Shown one piece after another: positions 1 to 8,653 of a stretch of 64,000 nt of DNA. The position numbers were made by a program, and so were the translations under genes. The stretch covers positions 62,001 through 126,000 of the forward strand of contig NZ_JACHXJ010000007.1 of the NCBI RefSeq assembly GCF_014192015.1, in the 5' to 3' direction. Below the pieces are notes generated by a model. That model worked only from the letters and a program-made list of their open reading frames with translations. It made no database searches and had not been told where the DNA came from. The DNA is from Paenibacillus rhizosphaerae (lineage in GTDB: Bacteria > Bacillota > Bacilli > Paenibacillales > Paenibacillaceae). Position 1 is the first letter of the stretch; every line of letters begins with the position of its first letter.

Positions 1-169
1 ATTATCGGTCCTTGCTCCTTTCTTGGTGGAGACGATCTTTATTTCATGTTCTAGGCCTATTGGATGTAACCCGCGTCCGCATCATAGCCAGCAGGTCTGG
101 CCCGGCCGCTCTAAGGCTCACCAGGCTTAGCAGGCTTAACGTGCTCGACAGGCTCAACTGCTCAGCAGT
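1..169. other. Left-edge sequence without a recognisable gene
   Basis: No open frame here resembles a known family. Positions 112-170 contain degenerate repeats of the form AGGCTCA/AGGCTTA, followed by a 15-base palindrome (7-base arms AACTGCT/AGCAGTT, 156-170) that abuts the stop codon of the reverse-strand ROK gene. There is no U-tract on either strand, so I do not call it a terminator. Confidence 0.4.
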
Positions 170-1396
170 TCAGCAGGTCAGTTGCTCCAGCATCAGGAGC
201 GCCGCCCCGACGGCGATCGCTTCTTCGCCATAGCTGCCTTTGCTGAAAATGACCTGATATTTCGGGTAATGATACGTTTTGCGGATAGCGGTCTGGGTCG
301 CCGTATAGAAGAACAGGTTCGAATCCGTCATCAGCGGTCCGCCGAGTACGACCTTCTCGGGATATAAAATGTTCAGCAGGTTGGCCAGGCCGATGCCGAA
401 GTACGTTGCCGCCTGGGTCACGACCTCGGTGACCATCGGATCCATCAGCTTCAGCGCTTGCATGATGTGGCTGAAGCGGGCCGGCTCGCCCGGCTCCAGC
501 ATCTGCTGCAGCCGGCTGCTCCGGCCGATCCGCAGCCGGGAATTCACCTCGCGTTCGATCGCATGGACCGACGCGTAGGAATCGAGGCAGCCGTGGTTGC
601 CTTTGGCGGTTCGGTAAGGGATGCCATCCGCCTGGATGATCATCTGCCCGAACGAGCCTTCCATATCGGCTGCCCCATAGATCAGCTTGCTGTCCGACAT
701 CATGGACAGCCGCAGGCCCGTACCGCCATGTACATACAGCATGTGGCGGAAATCCTTGCCGCGGTTCGCCCATGCTTCGGCGACGATGGCGGCATTGGCG
801 CCGTTGTCGAGCAGCACCGGAACGTGCAGCGCCTCCTCGATGAGGCGCACGATCTCGACATGCTGCCAGCCCGGCGCGGCAAACCACTCCGGCTCCTCGA
901 TGACACCCGCCTCGCGGTCGAGCGGGCCGACGGCGCCGATGCCCATGCCGATGACTTGATCCAGCGGGATGCCGTGCGCGGCAATCCATTCCCGGGCTCG
1001 GCCGATAACCTCGCCGATCAGCCGTTCGGGCGTCATGTCGCCCGTCATGTCCCATTCGGCGGTTTCCAGCGTCTGCCCGGCTAAATCCAGTAAAATGAGG
1101 CGGGAGACGACGCGGGAGACGTCCAAGCCGAACGCATATCCGTACTTGCCCCGGACCTGATACAGAATCGGACGCCGTCCTCCGGTCGAAGCGCCGAGGC
1201 CGCTCTCGGTAATGACGCCGATGGAGACAAGCTCGTCGAGGACGCGGGTCAGCGTGCTGATGGTCAGCCCGCTTGACGCCAGCAGGTCGCTCTTGGAAAT
1301 TTCCTGCTTGCGCCGGATATCATAGAACAGCTCCTTGGCTTTCGGTGAAGGAATGCGTTCTTTGACATTCCATCTCTCTTCCTTGAATTCTTGCAT
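170..1396 (-). CDS. ROK family transcriptional regulator
   Basis: Probable sugar-responsive DNA-binding repressor of the ROK (NagC/XylR) family, 408 residues. Residues about 10-75 form a winged helix-turn-helix, and the rest is the ROK ATPase-like fold with recognisable DNGANAA and EGSFGQM segments. Two features deviate: the phosphate loop usually written GTGIG reads GTGLR, and the zinc motif CxCGxxGCxE keeps only the last cysteine (GNHGC), so kinase activity and normal zinc binding are unlikely. The frame is open back to 1561, but I chose ATG 1396 because GAGG lies 11 bases upstream and a good promoter sits at 1533-1561, over the longer start. It is divergent from the sulfatase and beta-galactosidase genes, which it may control; that role is inferred from position. 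Confidence 0.88.
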   Translation of the reverse strand: MQEFKEERWNVKERIPSPKAKELFYDIRRKQEISKSDLLASSGLTISTLTRVLDELVSIGVITESGLGASTGGRRPILYQVRGKYGYAFGLDVSRVVSRLILLDLAGQTLETAEWDMTGDMTPERLIGEVIGRAREWIAAHGIPLDQVIGMGIGAVGPLDREAGVIEEPEWFAAPGWQHVEIVRLIEEALHVPVLLDNGANAAIVAEAWANRGKDFRHMLYVHGGTGLRLSMMSDSKLIYGAADMEGSFGQMIIQADGIPYRTAKGNHGCLDSYASVHAIEREVNSRLRIGRSSRLQQMLEPGEPARFSHIMQALKLMDPMVTEVVTQAATYFGIGLANLLNILYPEKVVLGGPLMTDSNLFFYTATQTAIRKTYHYPKYQVIFSKGSYGEEAIAVGAALLMLEQLTC

Positions 1397-1532
1397 ATCG
1401 TCTTTATCCTCACTATTCTGAACCGTTGAGACCAGTGGCTGATGCCCCGCAAAATGATCCGGCGGCAAGCGCCGGAAGGGCTCTGCTGGCAATGGTTTTT
1501 CTACAATCATACGAACAGGCTGCTTCATGATT

Positions 1533-1561
1533 ATCATACACACGGCCCCAACAAGTGGCAA
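1533..1561 (-). promoter_or_regulatory. Predicted sigma-A promoter of the ROK gene
   Basis: Read on the reverse strand, TTGCCA (1556-1561), a 17-base spacer and TATGAT (1533-1538) make a good sigma-A promoter. Transcription would begin near 1526, giving a leader of about 130 bases before ATG 1396. The remainder of the 405-base divergent gap is AT-rich; it includes a small palindrome (ATTTC-N5-GAAAT, 1613-1627) that could be an operator but has no independent support. Confidence 0.55.
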
Positions 1562-1801
1562 CCGGGCTTGCCCCTCATCTGTGAGGTGTTAACCCCCATT
1601 ATACCGATCTTAATTTCTTTTTGAAATAAAGTAATTGGAGTAATCCGTTTTCATCGTTTTCCCATCGGGGTAATCTGCACGAAAAAACGAATAATTTCAT
1701 TTACTTTTCATCACGTGAAGGGTTTAATAAGGGGGAACAGGCATGTTCAAGGATTCTCTTAGGTTACTGATCATATCCGCTGGATTCAAGGAGGAGAGCC
1801 G

Positions 1802-3295
1802 ATGAATAGGAACGAAGAGCAAGGAAGGCCCAATGTACTGCTGATTACCGTGGACCAGATGCGATTCGACTGCCTCAGCATCGCCGGCCACCCCGTCGTG
1901 GAAACGCCGAATCTGGACGAGCTTGCCCGGACCGGCGTGAGGTTCAGCCGCGCCTATTCGGCCACCCCGACCTGCGTGCCGGCGCGGGCAGCCATCTTTA
2001 CGGGCCAGTCCCAGCGGACGCACGGACGCGTCGGGTATCAGGACCGGGTACCGTGGAATTATCCGGTCACGCTGCCCGGGGAGCTGGCCAAAGCGGGATA
2101 CCATACGCAGTGCATCGGTAAAATGCATGTATATCCCGCCCGAAACCTGATGGGCTTTCACAACGTTGTGCTGCATGACGGTTACCTTCATCACAACCGC
2201 AATTTTCACGGCATCCCGATGCAGGAGCATTACGATCAGGTGGACGACTACCTGCAGTGGCTCCGGGAACGGGTGCCCGGAGCCGATCTGATCGACACGG
2301 GCCTGGACTGCAACGCATCGACCGTCGCGCGGCCATGGCATCTGGACGAAATGAAGCATCCGACGAACTGGGTCGTGACCCAGTCGATTGACTTCCTGCG
2401 CCGGAGAGACCCGGGCAAGCCGTTCTTCCTGTGGATGTCTTTCGTCCGTCCGCACCCGCCGTTCGATCCGCCGCAGGCGTATCTGGACCTGTACAAAGAT
2501 GCGGATATTCCGGACCCGCCGGTCGGAGACTGGGCGCAAGGGGATGACCCAACCCTGGAAGGTTTGGCGCCGACAACGGGCAAGGGGCTCGTCCCCAAAC
2601 GCAGGCTGCACCGGGCGATGGCTGCCTATTATGCGCTGATCACCCATCTGGACCACCAAATCGGCCGGTTCCTGCAGGCTCTGAACGAGTACGGAGAGCT
2701 CCATAACACGGTGATCATGTTCACCTCGGATCATGGGGAGCTGCTTGGCGACCATCACTTGTTCCGGAAAGCGCTGCCCTATGAAGGAAGTGCCCACGTG
2801 CCGTTGATCGTGAACGACCCTGGCGGCCGGCTCCATCTCAAGCGGGGCACCGTGGCCGATAAGGTCGTGGAGCTGCGTGACATCATGCCGTCGCTCCTCG
2901 ATGCGGCCGGGGTTCAGATCCCGGAAGGCGTGGAAGGGGAGAGCATCTGGCGGCTGGCAGCGGCCGGGGACAATGCGGATTCAGCATCGCCGGCATGGCG
3001 GAGCTATCTGCATGGGGAGCACGCATACGGTCATCAGTCTACCCAATGGGTCACGGACGGGACCGAAAAGTTCATCTGGTATACGCAAACCGGCGAAGAA
3101 CAGATCTTCAACCTGGCGGAAGACCCCATGGAGCTGCACAACGCCATTTCCGACGAAGCCTGCAAGGAACGGATCGATCATTGGCGTTCCATTCTCATCC
3201 GCGAGCTGGAGGGGCGGGAGGAAGGCTATACCGACGGGGAGCGGCTCATCGCCGGCCGGAAGCAGGCGGCTGTCCTGTCCCATATCAGGGCTTGA
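1802..3295 (+). CDS. Type I sulfatase (arylsulfatase family)
   Basis: Predicted sulfate-ester hydrolase of the alkaline-phosphatase superfamily, 497 residues. The signature CxPxR is present as CVPAR with Cys58 as the residue expected to be oxidised to formylglycine. The N-terminal metal site (VDQMR) and the C-terminal FTSDHGE metal motif are also present. No signal peptide is visible, so it probably acts in the cytoplasm on imported sulfated sugars. The start is supported by GGAGGAG a few bases upstream. It is followed 143 bases later by a GH2 beta-galactosidase, suggesting stepwise breakdown of a sulfated galactoside or glycan; the substrate is inference. No formylglycine-generating enzyme gene lies in the window, so maturation depends on a gene elsewhere. 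Confidence 0.9.
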   Translation: MNRNEEQGRPNVLLITVDQMRFDCLSIAGHPVVETPNLDELARTGVRFSRAYSATPTCVPARAAIFTGQSQRTHGRVGYQDRVPWNYPVTLPGELAKAGYHTQCIGKMHVYPARNLMGFHNVVLHDGYLHHNRNFHGIPMQEHYDQVDDYLQWLRERVPGADLIDTGLDCNASTVARPWHLDEMKHPTNWVVTQSIDFLRRRDPGKPFFLWMSFVRPHPPFDPPQAYLDLYKDADIPDPPVGDWAQGDDPTLEGLAPTTGKGLVPKRRLHRAMAAYYALITHLDHQIGRFLQALNEYGELHNTVIMFTSDHGELLGDHHLFRKALPYEGSAHVPLIVNDPGGRLHLKRGTVADKVVELRDIMPSLLDAAGVQIPEGVEGESIWRLAAAGDNADSASPAWRSYLHGEHAYGHQSTQWVTDGTEKFIWYTQTGEEQIFNLAEDPMELHNAISDEACKERIDHWRSILIRELEGREEGYTDGERLIAGRKQAAVLSHIRA

Positions 3296-3438
3296 TGCGC
3301 AGCAGCGGGTTCTTTGTTTTAAAGATATTGTATTAACGATATAAAACCGTACGGCCAGCTGATGCCTTGATACAGGTAACGTTCACGGCTTGGCGGGTTA
3401 TCTGCGATACGTTAACGGTAAATAGAGGAGATGATCGA

Positions 3439-6400
3439 ATGATAAAGCTTGACCGGGTTTGGGAAGACGCAAGCGTTCTTCATATTCACCGCGAGGAGCC
3501 GAGATCCTATTACATTCCTTATGCCGACGCCCCTTCGGCGCGTTCCGGCAAGCGCTCCAGATCGCCTTTGTTCCAAACATTAAACGGAGCCTGGAATTTC
3601 CGGTACCATGCAAGCGTGCAGGACGTGACGGACCCGTTCTATGAGGAGTCGTTCAATGCTTCTTCATGGGATGAACTCGTCGTCCCATCGTGCTGGCAGA
3701 CCGAAGGCTATGACCAGCTCCATTATACGAACGTCAATTATCCGATTCCGGTGGATCCGCCCTATGTTCCGGATGCCAATCCGGCGGGGCTTTACGTCAG
3801 AGAATTCACGGTACGGGAAGATTGGACGGGCAAGCAGGTCTACACCATGTTCGAGGGAGTCAATTCCTGCTTCTACCTGTGGATCAACGGGCAGTTCGCC
3901 GGATACAGCCAAGGCAGCCGGATTCCGGCCGAGTTTAACATTTCCGGGCTGATCCGGCCGGGAACGAACCGCATCGCCGTCATGGTCCTGAAATGGTGCG
4001 ACGGCACTTATCTAGAAGATCAGGACGTCTGGCGCTTCTCCGGGATTTTTCGGGATGTGTACCTGCTCGCCCGGGATGAGGCTCATGTCCGTGACGTATT
4101 TATCAAACAGGACATTTCGCCGGATCATGCCTCAGCGAAGCTTCTGTGCGAGCTCGAGACGACCGGCGCCCTGGATGCGCTGGCGCTGCTGCAGGATGCG
4201 GATGGGACGACCGTCGCCAAAGGGGCGGTGCGGGCAGACGGGCGGAGCGTCATCACGCTGGAGATCGAAAATCCGGTGCTGTGGAACGCGGAACAGCCTT
4301 ATCTGTACGAGCTGTTTGTGCAGGACGGAAGGGAAGTGCTCCGTTTTCCGGTCGGATTCCGCCGGATCGACATCGTAGACAGCGTGTTCCGAATTAACGG
4401 CCAAGCCGTCAAGCTGAAGGGCGTGAACCGCCACGATTCCCATCCGGATTTGGGACAGACGGTGCCGCTGAACCACATGATCCGGGACCTGAAGCTGATG
4501 AAGCGGCATAACGTCAATACGGTCCGGACTTCCCACTATCCGAACGATCCGCGGTTTTTGGAGCTGTGTGACCGGATGGGCTTCTACGTGGTCGACGAAG
4601 CCGATCTGGAATGCCACGGGCTGGCCGTATCCGGCGATTTCCATCAGCTGACCCGTGATCCTGATTGGGAAAAGGCGTTTGTGGACCGGGCCATCCGGCT
4701 GGTGGAGCGCGACAAAAACCATCCTTGCGTCATTATCTGGTCCATGGGCAACGAATCGGGATACGGGCGGAATCATATCGCTATGGCCGAATGGACCCGT
4801 ACCCGGGATGGCAGCAGGCTGGTCCATTATGAGGGCGCCTCCCGGCGTTACCACGGCGACGCCGATACCGAGGCGCTCGACATCGAAAGCGAGATGTATC
4901 CGACGCTGGAATACGTGGAGAGCTACGGACAAAATCCGGATCACGCGAAGCCGCTGTTCCTGTGCGAATACAGCCATGCCATGGGCAACGGGCCCGGCGA
5001 TCTGAAAGAGTACTGGGATTTGTTCTACGCGTACCCGAATCTGATGGGCGGGTGCGTGTGGGAATGGAACGATCACGGTATCCGCACCAAGACGCCGGAC
5101 GGACGCGAATATTTCGGATACGGCGGGAATTTCGGGGACCATCCGAACGACGGTAACTTCTGCATCGACGGTCTCGTGTCGCCGGACCGGGTTCCGCATG
5201 CCGGATTGCTGGAGCTCAAGCAGGTCATTGCGCCGGTTCGCATGGAAGCCGAGGATTTGTCCCGCGGCACGCTGATCATTACGAATCTTTACGATTTTTC
5301 GAACCTGTCCCATCTGACCTTCGACTGGACGCTGGAGCGGTGCGGAGAAATTGTGGAGCAGGGAAGTCTGGGGACGATCCAAGCGGGGCCGCAGGAGAGT
5401 GTTACGGTCATCATTCCGTTTCAAAAGGCCTTTCCCGACGGGCGCTGCTTCTTGACACTGACCGCCTCGCTCTGCGAATCCACGGAATGGGCCGAGCGTG
5501 GGGAGGAAATCGCGTTTGCCCAGTTCGAAATGGCAGCAGAAGGTTCCGCTGCCCAGCCGGAGCAAGGATGGCTGACCGCCCTGCGCGCACGTCCCGTGCA
5601 CGTTGCGGAGGACGGGGCTCAGCTGATCGTAACCGGGATGGACTTCCAGCACGTGTTCGACCGGACCCTGGGAACCTTCGTCCGCGTCTCCAAGCAGGGA
5701 GTGGATATGATCGCGGCGCCGCTAACCTTTAGCATCTGGCGGGCGCCGACGGACAATGACCGCAACGTCCAGCGTCAATGGAAGGATGCAGGTTACCACC
5801 GTGCAGACACGAAAGTATACCAGGTCCGGGTCAGCGAGCCGCAAGATGATGCGATCGAGATGACCGTGGATTTTTCGCTCGGCGGCTACATGAAGCATCC
5901 TGTCCTTCATGGACAGGCCGTATGGCGGGTGGACGGTTCCGGAGAAATTGCGCTGACGACGAGCGTCAAGCTCCGGGAAGGGCTGCCGTTTTTGCCCCGC
6001 TTCGGGCTGCAGGCCGTCATGCCGGCTGGCAGCGAGGAGGTCGAGTATTTCGGTCTGGGGCCGCATGCCAGCTATGTCGACAAGCGCCAAAGCGTGCGGA
6101 TAGGCAAATACCTTCTTCGCGTCGACGACATGTTCGAGCCGTACATCATGCCGCAGGAGAACGGCTCCCGCTACGGGACGGAATGGGCGATGGTGACAAG
6201 CGAGCTGGGCATGGGGCTTGCTTTCCGCGGAAATGCGCCGTTTTCGTTTAACGCCTCCCACTACGTGCCGGAAGACCTGGAAGAAGCCGCGCACCTGCAT
6301 CAGCTGGTCAAGCGGAAGGAAACGATCGTACATCTTGACTATAAAATGAGCGGCGTCGGTTCCAATTCCTGCGGTCCGGAGCTGTTGGAGAAGTACCGGC

Positions 6401-6462
6401 TCGATGAGCGGGAATTCGAATTTACCATCCAGTTGCGTCCAGTTTTCAAAGAAGACGAATAA
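3439..6462 (+). CDS. lacZ: Glycoside hydrolase family 2 beta-galactosidase (LacZ type)
   Basis: Cytoplasmic beta-galactosidase of 1007 residues, close to the 1023 of E. coli LacZ. The domains follow the GH2 order: sugar-binding jelly roll, immunoglobulin-like domain, TIM barrel and C-terminal beta-sandwich. Catalytic residues are recognisable: acid/base Glu439 in WSMGNESGYG, nucleophile Glu510 in FLCEYSHAMGN, and the conserved GVNRHD histidine. The frame is open from 3367, but ATG 3439 has AGAGGAG upstream and begins the conserved part of the protein. It follows the sulfatase on the same strand and ends in a strong hairpin terminator. Lactose need not be the natural substrate; galactosides freed by the neighbouring sulfatase are an alternative. 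Confidence 0.95.
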   Translation: MIKLDRVWEDASVLHIHREEPRSYYIPYADAPSARSGKRSRSPLFQTLNGAWNFRYHASVQDVTDPFYEESFNASSWDELVVPSCWQTEGYDQLHYTNVNYPIPVDPPYVPDANPAGLYVREFTVREDWTGKQVYTMFEGVNSCFYLWINGQFAGYSQGSRIPAEFNISGLIRPGTNRIAVMVLKWCDGTYLEDQDVWRFSGIFRDVYLLARDEAHVRDVFIKQDISPDHASAKLLCELETTGALDALALLQDADGTTVAKGAVRADGRSVITLEIENPVLWNAEQPYLYELFVQDGREVLRFPVGFRRIDIVDSVFRINGQAVKLKGVNRHDSHPDLGQTVPLNHMIRDLKLMKRHNVNTVRTSHYPNDPRFLELCDRMGFYVVDEADLECHGLAVSGDFHQLTRDPDWEKAFVDRAIRLVERDKNHPCVIIWSMGNESGYGRNHIAMAEWTRTRDGSRLVHYEGASRRYHGDADTEALDIESEMYPTLEYVESYGQNPDHAKPLFLCEYSHAMGNGPGDLKEYWDLFYAYPNLMGGCVWEWNDHGIRTKTPDGREYFGYGGNFGDHPNDGNFCIDGLVSPDRVPHAGLLELKQVIAPVRMEAEDLSRGTLIITNLYDFSNLSHLTFDWTLERCGEIVEQGSLGTIQAGPQESVTVIIPFQKAFPDGRCFLTLTASLCESTEWAERGEEIAFAQFEMAAEGSAAQPEQGWLTALRARPVHVAEDGAQLIVTGMDFQHVFDRTLGTFVRVSKQGVDMIAAPLTFSIWRAPTDNDRNVQRQWKDAGYHRADTKVYQVRVSEPQDDAIEMTVDFSLGGYMKHPVLHGQAVWRVDGSGEIALTTSVKLREGLPFLPRFGLQAVMPAGSEEVEYFGLGPHASYVDKRQSVRIGKYLLRVDDMFEPYIMPQENGSRYGTEWAMVTSELGMGLAFRGNAPFSFNASHYVPEDLEEAAHLHQLVKRKETIVHLDYKMSGVGSNSCGPELLEKYRLDEREFEFTIQLRPVFKEDE

Positions 6463-6477
6463 GGAGCAGAACATAAC

Positions 6478-6512
6478 GAAACCCCCGGCTCCGCGCGGAG
6501 CCAGGGGTTTTT
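6478..6512 (+). terminator. Intrinsic terminator after the beta-galactosidase gene
   Basis: A GC-rich hairpin with stem AACCCC-x-GGCTCC, loop GCGC and the complementary arm, followed by a T-run. A-rich flanking bases let it act on both strands, serving the convergent zinc-ribbon gene as well. Confidence 0.85.
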
Positions 6513-6525
6513 GTGTGTACGGGCG

Positions 6526-6864
6526 TTAGTCGAACAAGTCCCCGAACACGTCAAGCACGCTTTTTTTCTTTTTCTTATGGTGCGGGTAAGAGGAATGCCC
6601 ATGCTTGTCATATTTGTCATAGGATTGCTGCTGCGGCGGATAGGGCTGACCGGAAGGGTGGCTGTCCCTCGGCCTCTGGCTTCGGTCAGCATCCCCGTAA
6701 TACCATTCGTTATAGTCGCCGCGGGCTTCACGGACGTCGGCCATTAGCTTGTCTAGTTCTCCGCGGTCCAGCCACACTCCTTTGCAAGTCGGGCAAATGT
6801 CGATCAGAATCCCGTCTTTCTCCACTTCCTTCATGCGTGAGTCTTCGCATATCGGACACTTCAT
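6526..6864 (-). CDS. Zinc-ribbon (TFIIB-type) protein
   Basis: A 112-residue protein with an N-terminal zf-TFIIB ribbon: CPIC near residues 3-6 and CPTC at about 24-27, followed by the typical GVWLDRGELDKL. A hydrophilic linker rich in Gln, Pro, Tyr and His leads to a Lys cluster and a short C-terminal tail (VLDVFGDLFD). Such proteins are common and poorly characterised in Bacillota. The start is backed by AAGGAGG at good spacing. It stands alone, convergent with lacZ across a shared terminator. Function is not known. Confidence 0.85.
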   Translation of the reverse strand: MKCPICEDSRMKEVEKDGILIDICPTCKGVWLDRGELDKLMADVREARGDYNEWYYGDADRSQRPRDSHPSGQPYPPQQQSYDKYDKHGHSSYPHHKKKKKSVLDVFGDLFD

Positions 6865-6973
6865 CTCGATTCCTCCTTACATGCCATATAGATAAAGTAT
6901 ACGGGCCAGAAGCCGGATGGTTTCTTCTAAAATATTCAATCGATCTTCCGATTTGTGCTGCAAGAGCTTTCGC

Positions 6974-7017
6974 TTGACAAGAACTCATTATAAAAATATA
7001 CTTACTTACAAAAAGTA
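6974..7017 (+). promoter_or_regulatory. Promoter with overlapping palindromic operator, VOC gene
   Basis: TTGACA (6974-6979), a 17-base spacer and TATACT (6997-7002) form a near-consensus sigma-A promoter. Directly over the -10 and start point lies an inverted repeat TTACTT-N4-AAGTAA (7002-7017). A repressor bound there would block transcription. The ACTTACT element recurs in the palindrome at 9731-9744, so the TetR protein encoded between these sites is the obvious candidate; that assignment is inference. Confidence 0.65.
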
Positions 7018-7046
7018 ATTAAATAAAAAGTTAGGGGAGTGCCGAC

Positions 7047-7910
7047 ATGCATCCTGAAATGAAGCTTGGACCGGTTAAACTGAAGATCAGCCGGCTGGAC
7101 CGTTCCATCGCCTTTTATACAGAGATTATCGGACTGGAAGTGTTGAAAAGAGAGGGGAGTACGGCGGAGCTGGGCCCCAGGGGATCCGCAAGCCCGATTC
7201 TGATCCTCGAGGAATTGGAGAACGCCGTCATCGTGCCGGAGCGTTCGCATGCGGGACTGTACCATTTTGCGATCCTGCTGCCGAGCCGGGAACATCTTGG
7301 AGTGGTCGTCCGCCATTTCATCCAGACCGGCACACCGTTTGGCCAAGGGGATCACGCGGTCAGCGAAGCGATTTATTTGAGCGACCCGGATCAGAACGGG
7401 ATCGAAGTCTACGCGGACCGTTCAAGAGATACGTGGCGCAGGGAGCCGAACGGAAATTACGTTATGGTCACCGAAGCGGTGGACATCCGCGGCCTGCTGG
7501 AGCAGTCGGCCGGGCTGGAATGGCAGGGGCTGCCTGCGGGAACGGTGATCGGGCATGTTCATTTCCATGTCGGAAGCCTGCCCGAAGCGAGGCGTTTTTA
7601 CTGCGATATGCTGGGGTTTGACGTGGTTGGCGATTATGCACAGATGCGCGCGCTGTTCATCTCGGCCGGAGGTTACCATCACCATGTCGGTCTGAATATT
7701 TGGGCCGGCGCCGGTGCGCCGCCGGTTCCGGCTAATGCCGCCGGAATCGATTATATGACGGTCGTGCTGCCGGGAGCGCGTGAGGTGGAGGAGCTTGTCC
7801 AGCGGGTCCGTGAGGCGGGAATTGCTGTGGAAGAGCAGGAAGAAGACGCCTTTCTCGTCAGGGATCCTTGGAATATAGGGGTGCGGTTGACTTCTGCCGG
7901 CCGCGGCTGA
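7047..7910 (+). CDS. VOC family protein, catechol-2,3-dioxygenase-like
   Basis: 287 residues built from two glyoxalase/bleomycin-resistance/extradiol dioxygenase (VOC) modules, about 6-125 and 165-285. Length and arrangement resemble B. subtilis CatE. Candidate metal ligands include the histidine of GHVHFHVG, the histidines of GGYHHHVGL, and an acidic residue; the last motif reads VRDPWNIGVRL, where many relatives have a glutamate, so ligand completeness is uncertain. GGGGAG lies upstream of the ATG. The promoter is overlapped by a palindrome shared with the hydroxyacyl-CoA dehydrogenase promoter, suggesting both respond to the same TetR-sensed compound, perhaps an aromatic or other toxic organic molecule. 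The substrate cannot be told from sequence alone. Confidence 0.85.
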   Translation: MHPEMKLGPVKLKISRLDRSIAFYTEIIGLEVLKREGSTAELGPRGSASPILILEELENAVIVPERSHAGLYHFAILLPSREHLGVVVRHFIQTGTPFGQGDHAVSEAIYLSDPDQNGIEVYADRSRDTWRREPNGNYVMVTEAVDIRGLLEQSAGLEWQGLPAGTVIGHVHFHVGSLPEARRFYCDMLGFDVVGDYAQMRALFISAGGYHHHVGLNIWAGAGAPPVPANAAGIDYMTVVLPGAREVEELVQRVREAGIAVEEQEEDAFLVRDPWNIGVRLTSAGRG

Positions 7911-7944
7911 GCGCATGTAAATCAAACGCTTTTGAATAAAAAAA

Positions 7945-8529
7945 TCATGGCTTGCCGATCAAACCGTATTTCATAAACCGGATCATTTCGTCCCGGAATT
8001 CGGACAGATTTTGCAGGAGTGCGCTCTGGTTCATTTGATCGTGCTGGAGAATGGAGCATATGCCTGACGTCAGGCCCAGCTCCAGAGTGAAAATCTCCCG
8101 GATCCCGTTCATGCTTCCTTCCTCGATCCGCCGCTTGATCTCCTTGATTTCGGCGCTTTGCCGGTACAGGGATTGGTCAAAGTACTGGGAGAGCTCGGGG
8201 TAGCGCGAGGATTCGGCAAATAGAATGTTGTACTGCTCATGGTTGCGCTCGATCATCGTGATCCGTTTATTCACGTAAAGCTCGATCAAATCTTCATTCG
8301 TGCACTGGCTCAAATCCGTGTGCGCCATAGTCTCTTCAGCGGGCTCGGCGGTGACAACGCAGGCTTTGAGCAGCTCCATTTTGCTGCTGAAATATTTATA
8401 CATGGTCGCTTCGGAAATGCCGCAGGCTTTAGCGATGTCGCTTGTCTTCGTGGCATCATAGCCCGTCGTGGAGAAAAGGGTCCTTGCCTGCTGGATGATC
8501 CGCTGCTTGGTCTGTTCACCTTTGTTCAT
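7945..8529 (-). CDS. TetR/AcrR family transcriptional regulator
   Basis: 194 residues with a canonical TetR N-terminus: the helix-turn-helix lies at about 25-47 (TSDIAKACGISEATMYKYF), followed by a divergent ligand-binding region. It is convergent with the VOC gene and lies downstream of the 3-hydroxyacyl-CoA dehydrogenase gene on the same strand, separated from it by a hairpin. The start has an acceptable GGAGAT-type site. Two ACTTACT-containing palindromes (7002-7017 and 9731-9744) overlap the promoters of the two neighbouring enzyme genes, which suggests this protein represses both. No similar palindrome was seen upstream of its own gene. Confidence 0.9.
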   Translation of the reverse strand: MNKGEQTKQRIIQQARTLFSTTGYDATKTSDIAKACGISEATMYKYFSSKMELLKACVVTAEPAEETMAHTDLSQCTNEDLIELYVNKRITMIERNHEQYNILFAESSRYPELSQYFDQSLYRQSAEIKEIKRRIEEGSMNGIREIFTLELGLTSGICSILQHDQMNQSALLQNLSEFRDEMIRFMKYGLIGKP

Positions 8530-8595
8530 ATCGATCTCCTTCAGTTTCGTGAAAAGGGTGTCCGTGTAGTTAAAATTATAATAGAAGTGACAAAG

Positions 8596-8623
8596 AAGAC
8601 CAGCATGTAAGCTGGTCTTTTTT
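8596..8623 (-). terminator. Hairpin between the dehydrogenase and tetR genes
   Basis: A perfect 9-bp stem (AAGACCAGC/GCTGGTCTT) with a six-base loop lies just past the dehydrogenase stop codon. On the reverse strand the following tract is TTCTTTG, a moderate U-run; on the forward strand it is a clean T-run, but no forward gene ends here. Best read as the dehydrogenase terminator. Confidence 0.6.
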
Positions 8624-8653
8624 CTGTGCGCCTTTTTAGATGATTATATCAGG

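Noticed and set aside
4132..5652. 506-codon reverse-strand open frame
   Set aside because: Antisense to the beta-galactosidase gene, whose catalytic motifs fall in the same interval.
7919..7938. TCAAACGCTTTTGA as a CcpA cre site
   Set aside because: It lies between two convergent stop codons, away from any promoter, and lacks the conserved TG/CA ends of a cre.
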